From contig JAQBPC010000016.1 of the NCBI GenBank assembly GCA_028287725.1, positions 1-11,386 on the forward strand: a DNA stretch of 11,386 bases, written 5' to 3'. A model generated the notes under the pieces. The model had not been told where the DNA came from, did no database searches, and saw nothing but the letters and a program-made list of their open reading frames with translations. The position numbers and the translations under genes were made by a program. Positions 1-6,331 of the stretch are shown here, one piece after another (within the stretch, counting starts at the first letter, position 1; every line of letters starts with the position of its first letter). Origin of the DNA: Chloroflexota bacterium. GTDB taxonomy: Bacteria; Chloroflexota; UBA5177; JANWHV01.

Positions 1-1
1 T

Positions 2-109
2 ACCAGCGGCGGACAGGTTAACGCGTCGGCCGACTCAGGCGATTCGTGGGCTCCCATCGTTCGTGACCTGCCGGCCGTGCTATCCGTTGAAGTACAGACC
101 ATGCCATGA
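2..109 (+). CDS. C-terminal end of a BNR/sialidase-type beta-propeller protein (partial)
   Basis: The gene runs in from the left edge; 35 residues remain before the TGA at 107-109. The readable part contains SADSGDSW followed by RDLPAVLSVEVQTMP. A SxDxGxxW block is the Asp-box signature of BNR/sialidase-like propeller repeats, and an 'xLPxVxSV' ending is common in the WD40/YVTN/BNR-like 'exo-alpha-sialidase' or 'glycosyl hydrolase' annotations. Such proteins are often non-enzymatic propellers, so I do not infer sialidase activity. The stop codon overlaps the start of the next gene as ATGA, which suggests co-translation. The fragment is too short to say whether a signal peptide or other domain exists upstream. 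The main alternative is a chance open frame, but the Asp-box and exact ATGA junction argue against that. Confidence 0.72.
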   Translation, partial: TSGGQVNASADSGDSWAPIVRDLPAVLSVEVQTMP

Positions 110-402
110 TACGCGTCGTACTACCCGCGCATCTCAGGACGCTTGCGCACGTCGACCGCGAGGTGGAGCTCCAGGTTGAGAGCCCGCCGACGCTTGGCGG
201 TGTCCTGGATGCGCTCGAGGCCAAGTATCCTGTGCTGCGCGGCACGATTCGCGACTACGATACGCTGAAGCGCCGACCGTTCGTGAGATTCTTCGCCTGC
301 CAGGAAGACATGTCTCATGAACTGCCCGACACACCGCTCCCCGATGCAGTAGCAAGGGGCGCGGAGCCGTTTCTGGTCGTAGGAGCCATTGCCGGCGGTT
401 AA
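106..402 (+). CDS. MoaD/ThiS-type ubiquitin-fold sulfur carrier-like protein
   Basis: This 98-residue protein has the size and pattern of the MoaD/ThiS family: an initial beta strand (MIRVVLPAHLRTL), a helix near residues 32-41 (VLDALEAKYP), a middle block RPFVRFFACQEDMSHE (58-73), and the C-terminus FLVVGAIAGG. The terminal Gly-Gly is the residue pair adenylated and thiocarboxylated by MoeB/ThiF-type E1 enzymes in characterised members, so the protein is probably a sulfur carrier or small ubiquitin-like modifier. No E1, MoaE or ThiG gene lies in the window, so its acceptor is unknown. I see no SD before the ATG; the start overlaps the stop of the upstream propeller gene (ATGA), consistent with translational coupling. 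The coupling suggests a function linked to that protein rather than to the standard molybdopterin operon, though this is inference. Confidence 0.85.
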   Translation: MIRVVLPAHLRTLAHVDREVELQVESPPTLGGVLDALEAKYPVLRGTIRDYDTLKRRPFVRFFACQEDMSHELPDTPLPDAVARGAEPFLVVGAIAGG

Positions 403-423
403 AGTCCGGCACGTTTTAGGATG

Positions 424-509
424 GGCGGCGAGCTCGCAAGCGGGATTCGGGCAAAGGTCATCAGCCTTTGAACCAGCAATCCTGCTGACAGCGATGCTCG
501 CCGCCTTTT
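424..509 (+). terminator. Nested inverted repeat followed by TTTT; possible multi-branched terminator or structured RNA
   Basis: A perfect 10-bp inverted repeat, GGCGGCGAGC (424-433) with GCTCGCCGCC (496-505), encloses two smaller perfect hairpins: CAAAGG/CCTTTG (452-457 and 465-470, 7-base loop) and CAGCA/TGCTG (474-478 and 483-487, 4-base loop). TTTT follows directly at 506-509. Together they can form a three-way junction just after the MoaD-like gene. The enclosed span (62 bases) is longer than in an ordinary intrinsic terminator, so a structured 3' UTR is equally possible. A chance origin cannot be excluded in GC-rich DNA. Confidence 0.35.
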
Positions 510-512
510 CTA

Positions 513-560
513 TGCCGGCGCATTGCTCGGTCCGGCGCCATCCGACCAGCGGAGCCGGCA
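513..560. repeat. Long imperfect hairpin (about 16 base pairs)
   Basis: TGCCGGC (513-519) pairs with GCCGGCA (554-560). Inside, GCT/AGC (525-527 with 548-550), GGTC/GACC (529-532 with 544-547) and GG/CC (534-535 with 542-543) continue the stem, interrupted by an asymmetric internal loop and two single-C bulges. The terminal loop is 6 bases. It lies 4 bases after the TTTT of the preceding dyad. No T-run follows it. Strand of action is unknown. Confidence 0.35.
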
Positions 561-702
561 CTATTGCACATTGGCTACGAGGTCTTGGTGGAGAGCAAGC
601 GCCGCCGGTCCTCGCCCAATCGCGCAACGACCGGTCCAGCATATGTCTGATATGCCGCTAAGTCTGGTGCGCTACGCCAGCTGCATATTCGTGTCGCCAA
701 TG

Positions 703-2598
703 CTATCGCGCAGCCTCATCCTGTTCCCGTAATACGTCGCTCTTGTCCGTCTGTCGCGCTGGGTCCTCCACGCTAGTATCGGGCGGTGCGACCGTATCAT
801 CGTGCCCGCTAGCACTGTCTGGCGCCGCTACCGGTTCCTGGTACTCCGCCTGATCCGGTTGGATGTCGAGCTCATGCGCGGCGACCGCGGTTTGGGCGTC
901 GGCGCGGGCATGAGCCAGGACGCGCTCTTGCTCGCCGGTTGAAACGGACAGCGATCCAAGCGTAATCCGGAGCAGCTCAAGCCCACCCTCCAGCTCGGGT
1001 TCCACTGCCTCGTGTGCCCCCGCCTGCCGTAACAGCGCAGCGGTCCGTGGATCACGCGCCCGCACCACAATATTGATATCAGGCCGCGCGATCCGTGCAT
1101 TCAGGACTACGACGCGGGCGGCGCCAAAATCCGGCAGCGCCACCACAAGCGCGCGGGCACGCTCCGGCTGCGCCGCCTCCAGTACAGCCCGATAGCTCGC
1201 GTCTCCATACAGGATAGGAACGCCCTGTGCCCTTAGCGCTTCCACCGAAGTGAGATCCTGGTCGATGCCGACCACAGGCATTCCCTGCGCATGCAAGGCA
1301 AGCGCTACACGACTCCCAACCTGCCCGCATCCCACCACAATGACGTGATCCTGCCACCCATCTGCTGTCTCTTGGCCTGAAAACATGTCGACCACCCGTG
1401 GGCGAAAGACGGGCCCGACGCCCGGTACCCGCGCCAATGCTAGATCAAGTCGGGGTACGACCCAGAAGAGGCTGGGAGTAAGAATCAATGTGAGCACCGA
1501 AGTGGTCAGTATTAGACTGTACTGGCTCGCGCTCAAAACGTGCTGGTCCACTCCCTGTCGGGCGAGAACGAAAGAGAACTCGCCGATCTGGGCCAGAGCA
1601 AGCCCTACAAATAGCGCCGTCTTGCTCGATAGGTGGAAGGTGGGTAACAGCACTACCGCAGTGGCAATCACGCTCTTAAGGAGCAGTACCGCGGCGGCCA
1701 CACCGATTACCAGCAGCGGATGCGTGGCCACATAGGACGGATCGATCAACATGCCCACGGAGACGAAAAACAAACTGCTGAAGAGGTCTCGCAGCGGAAT
1801 AATCTCTGCCATGGCGCGATGCTCGACGTCTGAGGTGCCGACCAGTAAGCCGGCTAAGAAGGCGCCAAGCGCCGTGGAGAGCCCCAGCGCCGTTGCGCCG
1901 AGCGCCGCTCCCAGTGCGAGGGCAGCAACCGCAAGAATAAAGAGCTCCTCTGATGCCAATCGGGCAACCGCATGCACCAGCCAGGGTACGACGCGCTTGC
2001 CAAGCACCAGGGTGCCGCCAATGAACAGGATCGACTTGCCCAGAGCCAGAGCCAAGGTAGGGAGCAAGCTGCCGGCGTTGCTGGTCAGCGCAGGCAGGAT
2101 TACCAGCAGGGCGACGGCCGCCAGGTCCTGCACGATCAGCATTCCCAGCAGCACCCTGCCGTGGGTGCTATCCACCTCGCCTCGCGCTTGCAGGGTCTTG
2201 ATGATCACGACAGTGGAGCTGAGAGCGACCAGGGCGCCGAGGTAGATGGCCGCCGATCCGCTCCAACCGAGGAGTAGTCCGAGTACAGCGCCGAGTGCGC
2301 CCGTGCCGATGAGTTGCAAAGCTGTCCCAAGCAAAGCGATGCGCCGTACGCGGGCCAGCTCCTCCAGCGAAAACTCCACGCCAAGGGTAAACATCAGGAA
2401 AATGATGCCGACCCCCGCGAGGCTGGCGATGCGGTGCGTGTCGCCGACAAAGCCCGGCGTAAAGGGGCCGATGATGATCCCGGCAAGCAGATAACCGATG
2501 AGCGGAGACTGGCGAAGGCGCACGGCCAGCGCCCCACCCACCAGGGCAAGCGTGAGCGCCGCGCTCAGGTTCAGCAATACCTGGAGTTCATCGCTCAT
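703..2598 (-). CDS. KefB/KefC-type monovalent cation:proton antiporter with RCK (TrkA-N) domain
   Basis: The 631-residue protein has a CPA2 family antiporter core of about 12 membrane segments (residues 5-385) followed by a cytoplasmic Rossmann-type RCK domain (about 417-530). Visible core motifs are ALSSTVVIIKTL (125-136), GMLIVQDLAAV (152-162, with the Gln157-Asp158 pair) and GEFSFVLA (339-346). The RCK domain carries VVGCGQVGSR (421-430) and Asp446 at the end of beta strand 2, typical for nucleotide binding. Characterised relatives exchange K+ or Na+ for H+ in the inner membrane; the RCK domain gates transport. I chose ATG at 2598 because GGGAG lies about 10 bases upstream and the protein then begins at the first membrane segment; a longer frame to 2694 adds 32 unlikely residues. 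Residues about 580-631 form an acidic, Asp/Glu/Gln-rich tail not typical of KefB/KefC. No KefF/KefG-like partner is next to it. Confidence 0.93.
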   Translation of the reverse strand: MSDELQVLLNLSAALTLALVGGALAVRLRQSPLIGYLLAGIIIGPFTPGFVGDTHRIASLAGVGIIFLMFTLGVEFSLEELARVRRIALLGTALQLIGTGALGAVLGLLLGWSGSAAIYLGALVALSSTVVIIKTLQARGEVDSTHGRVLLGMLIVQDLAAVALLVILPALTSNAGSLLPTLALALGKSILFIGGTLVLGKRVVPWLVHAVARLASEELFILAVAALALGAALGATALGLSTALGAFLAGLLVGTSDVEHRAMAEIIPLRDLFSSLFFVSVGMLIDPSYVATHPLLVIGVAAAVLLLKSVIATAVVLLPTFHLSSKTALFVGLALAQIGEFSFVLARQGVDQHVLSASQYSLILTTSVLTLILTPSLFWVVPRLDLALARVPGVGPVFRPRVVDMFSGQETADGWQDHVIVVGCGQVGSRVALALHAQGMPVVGIDQDLTSVEALRAQGVPILYGDASYRAVLEAAQPERARALVVALPDFGAARVVVLNARIARPDINIVVRARDPRTAALLRQAGAHEAVEPELEGGLELLRITLGSLSVSTGEQERVLAHARADAQTAVAAHELDIQPDQAEYQEPVAAPDSASGHDDTVAPPDTSVEDPARQTDKSDVLREQDEAAR

Positions 2599-3049
2599 CG
2601 CTCTTCTCCCGCATTGACTGAGACATCTGCCGGCAGTGTTACTAGTCAGGCGTAGATCCGGTATCGTCCAGCTGGATGCATGGCAATTCGCCAAGTATAG
2701 CTGTATTCTACGGCGCTACAACGGGTGGGGATCCCGTTACGGAGCGCATCAACCACACGCAGGCTCGACTGCCCCTACAAACTATCTTCGTTATTGAAGC
2801 GCAAGGGGAGTTGCCGAGTGTTGTTCACCATACATCAGCGGCCCCTTGACCGTGCTCGGTCGGGACTCATGGTTCGGCACCGAATAGCTGTGCCGTCGTA
2901 AAATCGAATCGTCCGGTATATCGCGCGATACCTGATTATGTATTTAGCGCGTACAGGCCCCGAAAGTTGCTGCGGCAACCGGACAAGGTGGGCCGTGCGA
3001 TAGAGCCCCGCTACGTTACGGATGAGCTAGGGGGAAGGTGGAGGTTGGC
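2599..3049. other. Divergent intergenic region between antiporter and sixA-like gene
   Basis: These 451 bases must hold promoters for both directions. I see hairpins AACGGG/CCCGTT (2720-2725 with 2733-2738), CGGCAC/GTGCCG (2875-2880 with 2890-2895, 9-base loop), GGTAT/ATACC around a CG-rich centre (2915-2932), and GTTGC-tgcg-GCAAC (2966-2979). None has a T-run, so these are more likely leader structures or chance than terminators. A 57-codon open frame on the plus strand (2676-2849) lacks an SD and is treated as doubtful. Confidence 0.5.
2694..2721 (-). promoter_or_regulatory. Possible sigma70-type promoter for the antiporter gene
   Basis: On the minus strand TATACT (2694-2699, a good -10) is preceded after 16 bases by TTGTAG (2716-2721, a weak -35). 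This would place the transcript start roughly 90 bases before the chosen ATG at 2598. Only the -10 is convincing. Confidence 0.3.
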
Positions 3050-3514
3050 ATGGATCTCTTTTTGCTGCGCCACGCGGAGGCCGGCGAAGCCCCGCGCGAT
3101 GAGGACCGTGTGCTCACTAAGAAGGGCCACGAGCAGGCACGCGCCGTGGCCGCGGGAATCGACTGGCTGGGCCTTGGCCTTACCGCCGTACTTAGCAGCC
3201 CACTGCCTCGAGCAATGCAAACGGCGCAGCCGGTTGCCGATGCACTCTCGTTAGATCTCGAGAGGGCCGAGGCATTGGCGCCGGGCCGCAGCCCCAGCGA
3301 GGCGCTCGCACTCCTCGCCGATCGCGGCGATAACGTACTGTTGGTAGGACACGAGCCGCAGTTATCCGCCATAGCCCAGGCTATTAGCGGCGGGCGCGTG
3401 CATATGCGTAAAGCGATGCTGGCGCATCTTGAGCTAGACTCGCCAAATCCGGCGCAGGGGGAACTGGCCTGGTTGCTTGCATGGCGACATCTAGGCCGCC
3501 TCGGCCATGCATAG
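3050..3514 (+). CDS. sixA: SixA-like phosphohistidine phosphatase (histidine phosphatase superfamily)
   Basis: The 154-residue protein matches the compact SixA branch of the histidine phosphatase (phosphoglycerate mutase-like) superfamily, close to the 161 residues of E. coli SixA. It starts MDLFLLRHAEA, giving the RH motif with Arg7 and catalytic His8. SSPLPRAMQTA (49-59) supplies the second phosphate-binding Arg54, and VGHEP (99-103) gives His101. SixA removes phosphate from histidine on phosphorelay HPt domains and, in E. coli, on the nitrogen phosphotransferase protein NPr; which partner applies here is unknown. ATG at 3050 is preferred over GTG at 3038 because GGAGG at 3040-3044 sits 5 bases before it and the motif spacing then fits the family. 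It is followed after 60 bases by the isomerase-like gene on the same strand, so co-transcription is possible. A general acid phosphatase role is the main alternative. Confidence 0.88.
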   Translation: MDLFLLRHAEAGEAPRDEDRVLTKKGHEQARAVAAGIDWLGLGLTAVLSSPLPRAMQTAQPVADALSLDLERAEALAPGRSPSEALALLADRGDNVLLVGHEPQLSAIAQAISGGRVHMRKAMLAHLELDSPNPAQGELAWLLAWRHLGRLGHA

Positions 3515-3518
3515 CACG

Positions 3519-3553
3519 TTTCAATTCAAGGATAATCCCGCCAGTTATATACT
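3519..3553 (+). promoter_or_regulatory. Possible promoter before the mannose-6-phosphate isomerase-like gene
   Basis: TATACT at 3548-3553 resembles a -10 element, with TTCAAG (3525-3530) 17 bases upstream as a poor -35. It lies in the 60-base gap after the sixA-like gene and would give a leader of roughly 15 bases carrying the AGGAGG at 3565-3570. Alternatively the gene is simply read through from upstream. Confidence 0.25.
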
Positions 3554-3574
3554 CAACGTACATCAGGAGGCCAC

Positions 3575-4633
3575 ATGAACTGGTATCCGCTCAAACTCAC
3601 CACCCATGTTCGTGCCTATGCATTTGGCGATCGTCTGATCCCCGACAAGATTGGCAAGCGCGGGCTCCCGGATGGCATCGTGGCAGAGACCTGGGAAATC
3701 AGCGACTATGCTGATACCACAGGAATAGTTATTAGCGGCCCACTCGCGGGTAGAACTCTGCACAATCTTGTCGAAAGCTACCCCAAAGAGGTTGTGGGTA
3801 GCGGTTGGCAAGGGCCTCACTTTCCGCTACTTGAGAAGTTCCTCGACGCCTCGCACATGCTTCCCGTTCACCTCCATGCGGATGACGAGACGGCGCGCCG
3901 GCTACACGCCGCGCCAAACGGCAAGTCCGAGGCATGGCACATCTTATGGGCCGCACCAGGCTCGACGATTCTAGCCGGTGTGCGGCCAGGAGTGACGAAA
4001 GAGGACCTATTCCGTGCCTTCAAGGCCGAGGACTACGATGCGGTTATGCCACGTTTTCCCATACGCACTGGGGACACTGTGTATGTACCGGGAGGCGTCA
4101 TCCATTCCTTTGGCCCGGACACGTTAATCTTCGAGGTACAGCAGACCTCCGACCTGGCACAGTCAGTCATGCCGACGGACGTATATGGGAACCGTCTTGA
4201 CGAGGCGACGTGGGATGCAAACATTCGTGCAACCCTCGCGGAGCTGCGTACCACCTACCAACCTCGTCCAAATCCCGGTTTGGCGCGGCATAACGGCAAC
4301 AACCGCTACACAGTGGGGTGCGCAGGTCCCTACTTTGCGCTGGAGCGCTGGACGTTAGGTGAAGTCCACGTCGAACCGTCACATCCGGCGCGCTGTATCA
4401 CTCTGTCTAATGTCGGCGAATCCGTGACCTTAGAATTCGAGGCCGGTGGCGAAATCCTCGAGCGTGGCACTTCGTGCATCCTCCCGGCCGCTATTGGCCC
4501 GGTGCGCGTCATACCAAGTAGCGTGGCAGACCTGATTGCGTGCTACGTCCCAGACCTGGAGCGGGATATTTGGGAGCCCCTGCGCGCCGCGCATCACAGC
4601 GATGAAGCTATTCGGACGCTAGGCGAGCTCTAA
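3575..4633 (+). CDS. manA: Class I mannose-6-phosphate isomerase-like cupin protein
   Basis: The 352-residue protein resembles bacterial type I phosphomannose isomerases, zinc enzymes that interconvert mannose 6-phosphate and fructose 6-phosphate. The N-terminal cupin half shows FPLLEKFLDAS (83-93), PVHLHAD (97-103), KSEAWHIL (117-124) and YVPGGVIHSFG (170-180). By family analogy His101, Glu119 and His177 are metal ligands. The first ligand in classical members is usually Gln in a QxHP motif, and here that position is His99, an unusual substitution. Length lies between the short Bacillus type (about 315) and E. coli ManA (391). A second, less conserved cupin-like half follows (about 250-330). 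ATG at 3575 has AGGAGG 4 bases upstream. The next gene, encoding a VWA protein, starts 31 bases after the stop, suggesting an operon. The protein could act on another sugar phosphate; substrate is inferred from family only. Confidence 0.82.
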   Translation: MNWYPLKLTTHVRAYAFGDRLIPDKIGKRGLPDGIVAETWEISDYADTTGIVISGPLAGRTLHNLVESYPKEVVGSGWQGPHFPLLEKFLDASHMLPVHLHADDETARRLHAAPNGKSEAWHILWAAPGSTILAGVRPGVTKEDLFRAFKAEDYDAVMPRFPIRTGDTVYVPGGVIHSFGPDTLIFEVQQTSDLAQSVMPTDVYGNRLDEATWDANIRATLAELRTTYQPRPNPGLARHNGNNRYTVGCAGPYFALERWTLGEVHVEPSHPARCITLSNVGESVTLEFEAGGEILERGTSCILPAAIGPVRVIPSSVADLIACYVPDLERDIWEPLRAAHHSDEAIRTLGEL

Positions 4634-4664
4634 CGCGGCGGTAACGCTGAGAGAGGTCAGGACA

Positions 4665-5297
4665 ATGGCAGCCACACCCGCGGGCATCCCCGGTATCGAG
4701 AAAGAGCCAATGCTCCTTCTGGATACCACGGGCAGCATGAACTACGAGACGAGCGAGCAGGATGACACGCCCCGGCGAGATACGATTCGCGAAGCCATCA
4801 GCCTCCTCGTCGATAGGTTGGCAGCAGAAGATAGCCAGGCGGCGCACGAGGAGGAAGGCGGCGGACTGCGTACGGTGACTTTCGCCGATGGTCGTGCGGT
4901 CGACCAGGGTGACCTCAACCCGGGTAACCTCGTCGAAAAATGGGGCGATATCCGCTGGCTCGGTCCCACACAAATCATGCCTGGCTGGAACACGCTTCTC
5001 GAGGTGTACCAGGACGAGTTTGGCCAGGTTCCATCCGATCAGCGACCGCTGCTGCTTGCCCTCGTCATCACGGACGGCGAAGCTCTGGACACCGACTCTT
5101 TTGCGGATGCAATCGCGGCCGCGAGTGGCGGCGTTTACGTGGTAATCGCGCTGCTAGGTTTTGGCGACGAGCACGATCGGGCGCTAGCTGCCTACCAGGC
5201 AATTGAGCAGCGCAATGCACACGTGAAAGTATTGACGCTCTCAGGAGAAACAAATCCCGAGGTCATTGCCGACACGCTCCTGCGCATGATCGAATAG
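4665..5297 (+). CDS. Stand-alone VWA-domain protein with intact MIDAS
   Basis: The 210-residue protein is essentially one von Willebrand factor A domain. Metal-ion-dependent adhesion site residues are all visible: Asp20, Thr22 and Ser24 in LLLDTTGSMN (17-26), Thr102 in LGPTQI (99-104), and Asp137 in VITDGEA (134-140). No signal peptide, membrane segment or other domain is present, so it is probably cytoplasmic and binds a protein partner through a divalent metal. Other bacterial VWA proteins serve in chelatase-like complexes, stress systems and surface adhesion, but no AAA+ ATPase or TerD-type gene is nearby to decide. AGAGAGG lies about 8 bases before the ATG. It follows the isomerase-like gene by 31 bases and precedes the small membrane protein genes by 168 bases. 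Specific function unknown. Confidence 0.85.
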   Translation: MAATPAGIPGIEKEPMLLLDTTGSMNYETSEQDDTPRRDTIREAISLLVDRLAAEDSQAAHEEEGGGLRTVTFADGRAVDQGDLNPGNLVEKWGDIRWLGPTQIMPGWNTLLEVYQDEFGQVPSDQRPLLLALVITDGEALDTDSFADAIAAASGGVYVVIALLGFGDEHDRALAAYQAIEQRNAHVKVLTLSGETNPEVIADTLLRMIE

Positions 5298-5465
5298 ATC
5301 GCATTGGGCGCCCCACCGGGCCGTTCCAAATATCCGCTTGTGACGCAGTAGGAGGACTCTTCCGTCCCAGAATAGACCATTTGGCTGAAGAGCGACTCAA
5401 CACACGGGAATAGACTAAGAATACGATTGAACGGTCAAACCAGTGGAACAATAAGGGCGAGGATC

Positions 5466-5624
5466 ATGATAAGGAACGTCCTGTTGGCCATCGCACTTTT
5501 ATTCGCGGTGTTCTGGATCGTTGGCCTGGTGGCCCATATTCTTGGCGCTGCCATCCATGTTTTCTTGGTGGTGGCCATTGTATTGATTCTTGGAAGCTTT
5601 TTGCTGGGCCGCACGGCAGTGTGA
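5466..5624 (+). CDS. Small two-helix membrane protein, DUF5670/lmo0937-like
   Basis: From ATG at 5466 the product is 52 residues: a short basic N-terminus (MIRN), a first hydrophobic helix (about 5-27), a Gly-Ala-Ala-Ile-His turn, a second helix (about 31-48) and the end LLGRTAV. The order FWIVGLVAHILG then AAIHVFLVVAIVL matches the pattern of lmo0937/DUF5670 family proteins, about 50-residue membrane proteins of unknown function. AAGGG and GAGG precede the ATG at 5453-5462. An in-frame TTG at 5427 would add 13 hydrophilic residues and is less likely. A shorter gene with the same start context and the same C-terminal ending follows (5761-5883), indicating duplication. Inner-membrane location is expected. 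Confidence 0.75.
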   Translation: MIRNVLLAIALLFAVFWIVGLVAHILGAAIHVFLVVAIVLILGSFLLGRTAV

Positions 5625-5760
5625 GGCGTGAGGCATGGTCGTGATGCGCTCGCAAATGCTACGTCATTGCCACCGGCCCAGACGTATCACGGCATGATGC
5701 ATAGAAGCACTGCATGTGATCGAAGCGACAAGCCCCGCAGAACGGCGATGGAGGTGGATC

Positions 5761-5883
5761 ATGATAAAGAGAATCATAGGCCTTGTTGCCAATACTATCC
5801 GCGCTACTATTGTTAGTGCCTTCTTGGTACTGTCCCTTGTATTGGTGCCCGCGGCCTTCCTTCTAGGTCGCGCGACGGCGTGA
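5761..5883 (+). CDS. Very small membrane protein, probable paralogue of the preceding gene
   Basis: This 40-residue ORF starts ATG at 5761 with a strong GGAGG (5750-5754) 6 bases upstream and ends TGA at 5881. It begins MIKRIIGLVAN and ends VPAAFLLGRATA. The upstream gene begins MIRN and ends FLLGRTAV; over the last 20 residues I count 10 identities. The start context is also shared (GGATCATGATAA in both), and both genes are followed by TGAGG and, 70-77 bases later, by GCATAGAAGC. This indicates an old tandem duplication in which this copy lost about 12 residues, including the Gly-x-x-Ile-His turn. It has one or two membrane helices. No function is known. Confidence 0.6.
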   Translation: MIKRIIGLVANTIRATIVSAFLVLSLVLVPAAFLLGRATA

Positions 5884-5896
5884 GGTGCATGCGCAT

Positions 5897-5934
5897 GGCT
5901 TGGCCGAAGTGACGTATGTCTTTCCGGCTAAGCC
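5897..5934 (+). terminator. 10-bp hairpin after the small membrane protein genes
   Basis: GGCTTGGCCG (5897-5906) pairs with CGGCTAAGCC (5925-5934), ten pairs with one G-T, around an 18-base loop that can pair further (AAG with CTT). It begins 13 bases after the stop of the 40-residue gene. No T-run follows, so it is a weak candidate intrinsic terminator or a transcript-stabilising 3' end. Confidence 0.35.
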
Positions 5935-6315
5935 GTCGCGCCGCTATCTTGCATAGAAGCGCCGCCTGGAGTCGCGCTTCATTGGTGGGCACCAAAAATT
6001 CAGCGAACTTCCCGAATGGGTTCGCACATCGGCTGCGATGACGCATACCGCCAGACAACACCAGGTGTATGCAGACCAAACGCCACCTGTAGGTTCTAAG
6101 TCGTCCCCCTCCCCCGCCGGCCAATGGACGATGCCACCAGTAACTACATTATGTAAACTCCTGGCCGGATATGTAGAGTACGTGTCATCAGCCGGGAGTC
6201 ATACGGATATCGGCGCGTGGTCGTCCGCATCACCTCGCACAACGCTTGGAGTGTGGGCATTCGGCATTCGCGCACGACGGCATCGTGGTATGCCAACGGC
6301 CGCATCCACGGCATA

Positions 6316-6331
6316 TTGCACGGTAGTGCAA
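6316..6331. promoter_or_regulatory. Perfect dyad TTGCAC-ggta-GTGCAA, operator-like
   Basis: A 6-bp perfect inverted repeat with a 4-base spacer lies 240 bases upstream of the DppA-type gene. Its form suits binding by a dimeric regulator. A 6-bp dyad is expected by chance a few times in a region this size, so the call is tentative. Confidence 0.2.

Larger units (their letters stand above)
403..702. other. Convergent intergenic region rich in inverted repeats; no gene seen
   Basis: This 300-base gap separates the 3' ends of the MoaD-like gene and the minus-strand antiporter. Open frames here lack a recognisable protein, a good SD or family motifs. It holds several dyads, listed separately: 424-505, 513-560, and a perfect 6-bp stem GCATAT/ATATGC at 639-644 and 650-655 with a 5-base loop. 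Transcription terminators for both genes are expected here, but only the first dyad is followed by a run of T (506-509). Confidence 0.6.

Noticed and set aside
121..642. 173-codon minus-strand frame over the MoaD-like gene and its downstream gap
   Set aside because: It is antisense to a well-supported gene, has Arg/Cys-rich composition, no SD and no family motif.
1751..2245. 164-codon plus-strand frame inside the antiporter gene
   Set aside because: Its Ser/Arg/Pro/Thr-rich composition is a frame shadow of the antiporter coding strand.
2676..2849. 57-codon plus-strand frame starting MHGNSPSIAVFYGATTGG
   Set aside because: Composition is plausible, but there is no SD, it overlaps the likely antiporter promoter and leader, and no family is recognised.
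5350..5355. Perfect AGGAGG in the gap after the VWA gene
   Set aside because: No start codon lies at a usable distance downstream, so it is an orphan match.
5427..5455. TTGAAC-17-AATAAG as a promoter for the 52-residue membrane protein
   Set aside because: The start of transcription would fall within the SD, leaving almost no leader; the match is also partial.
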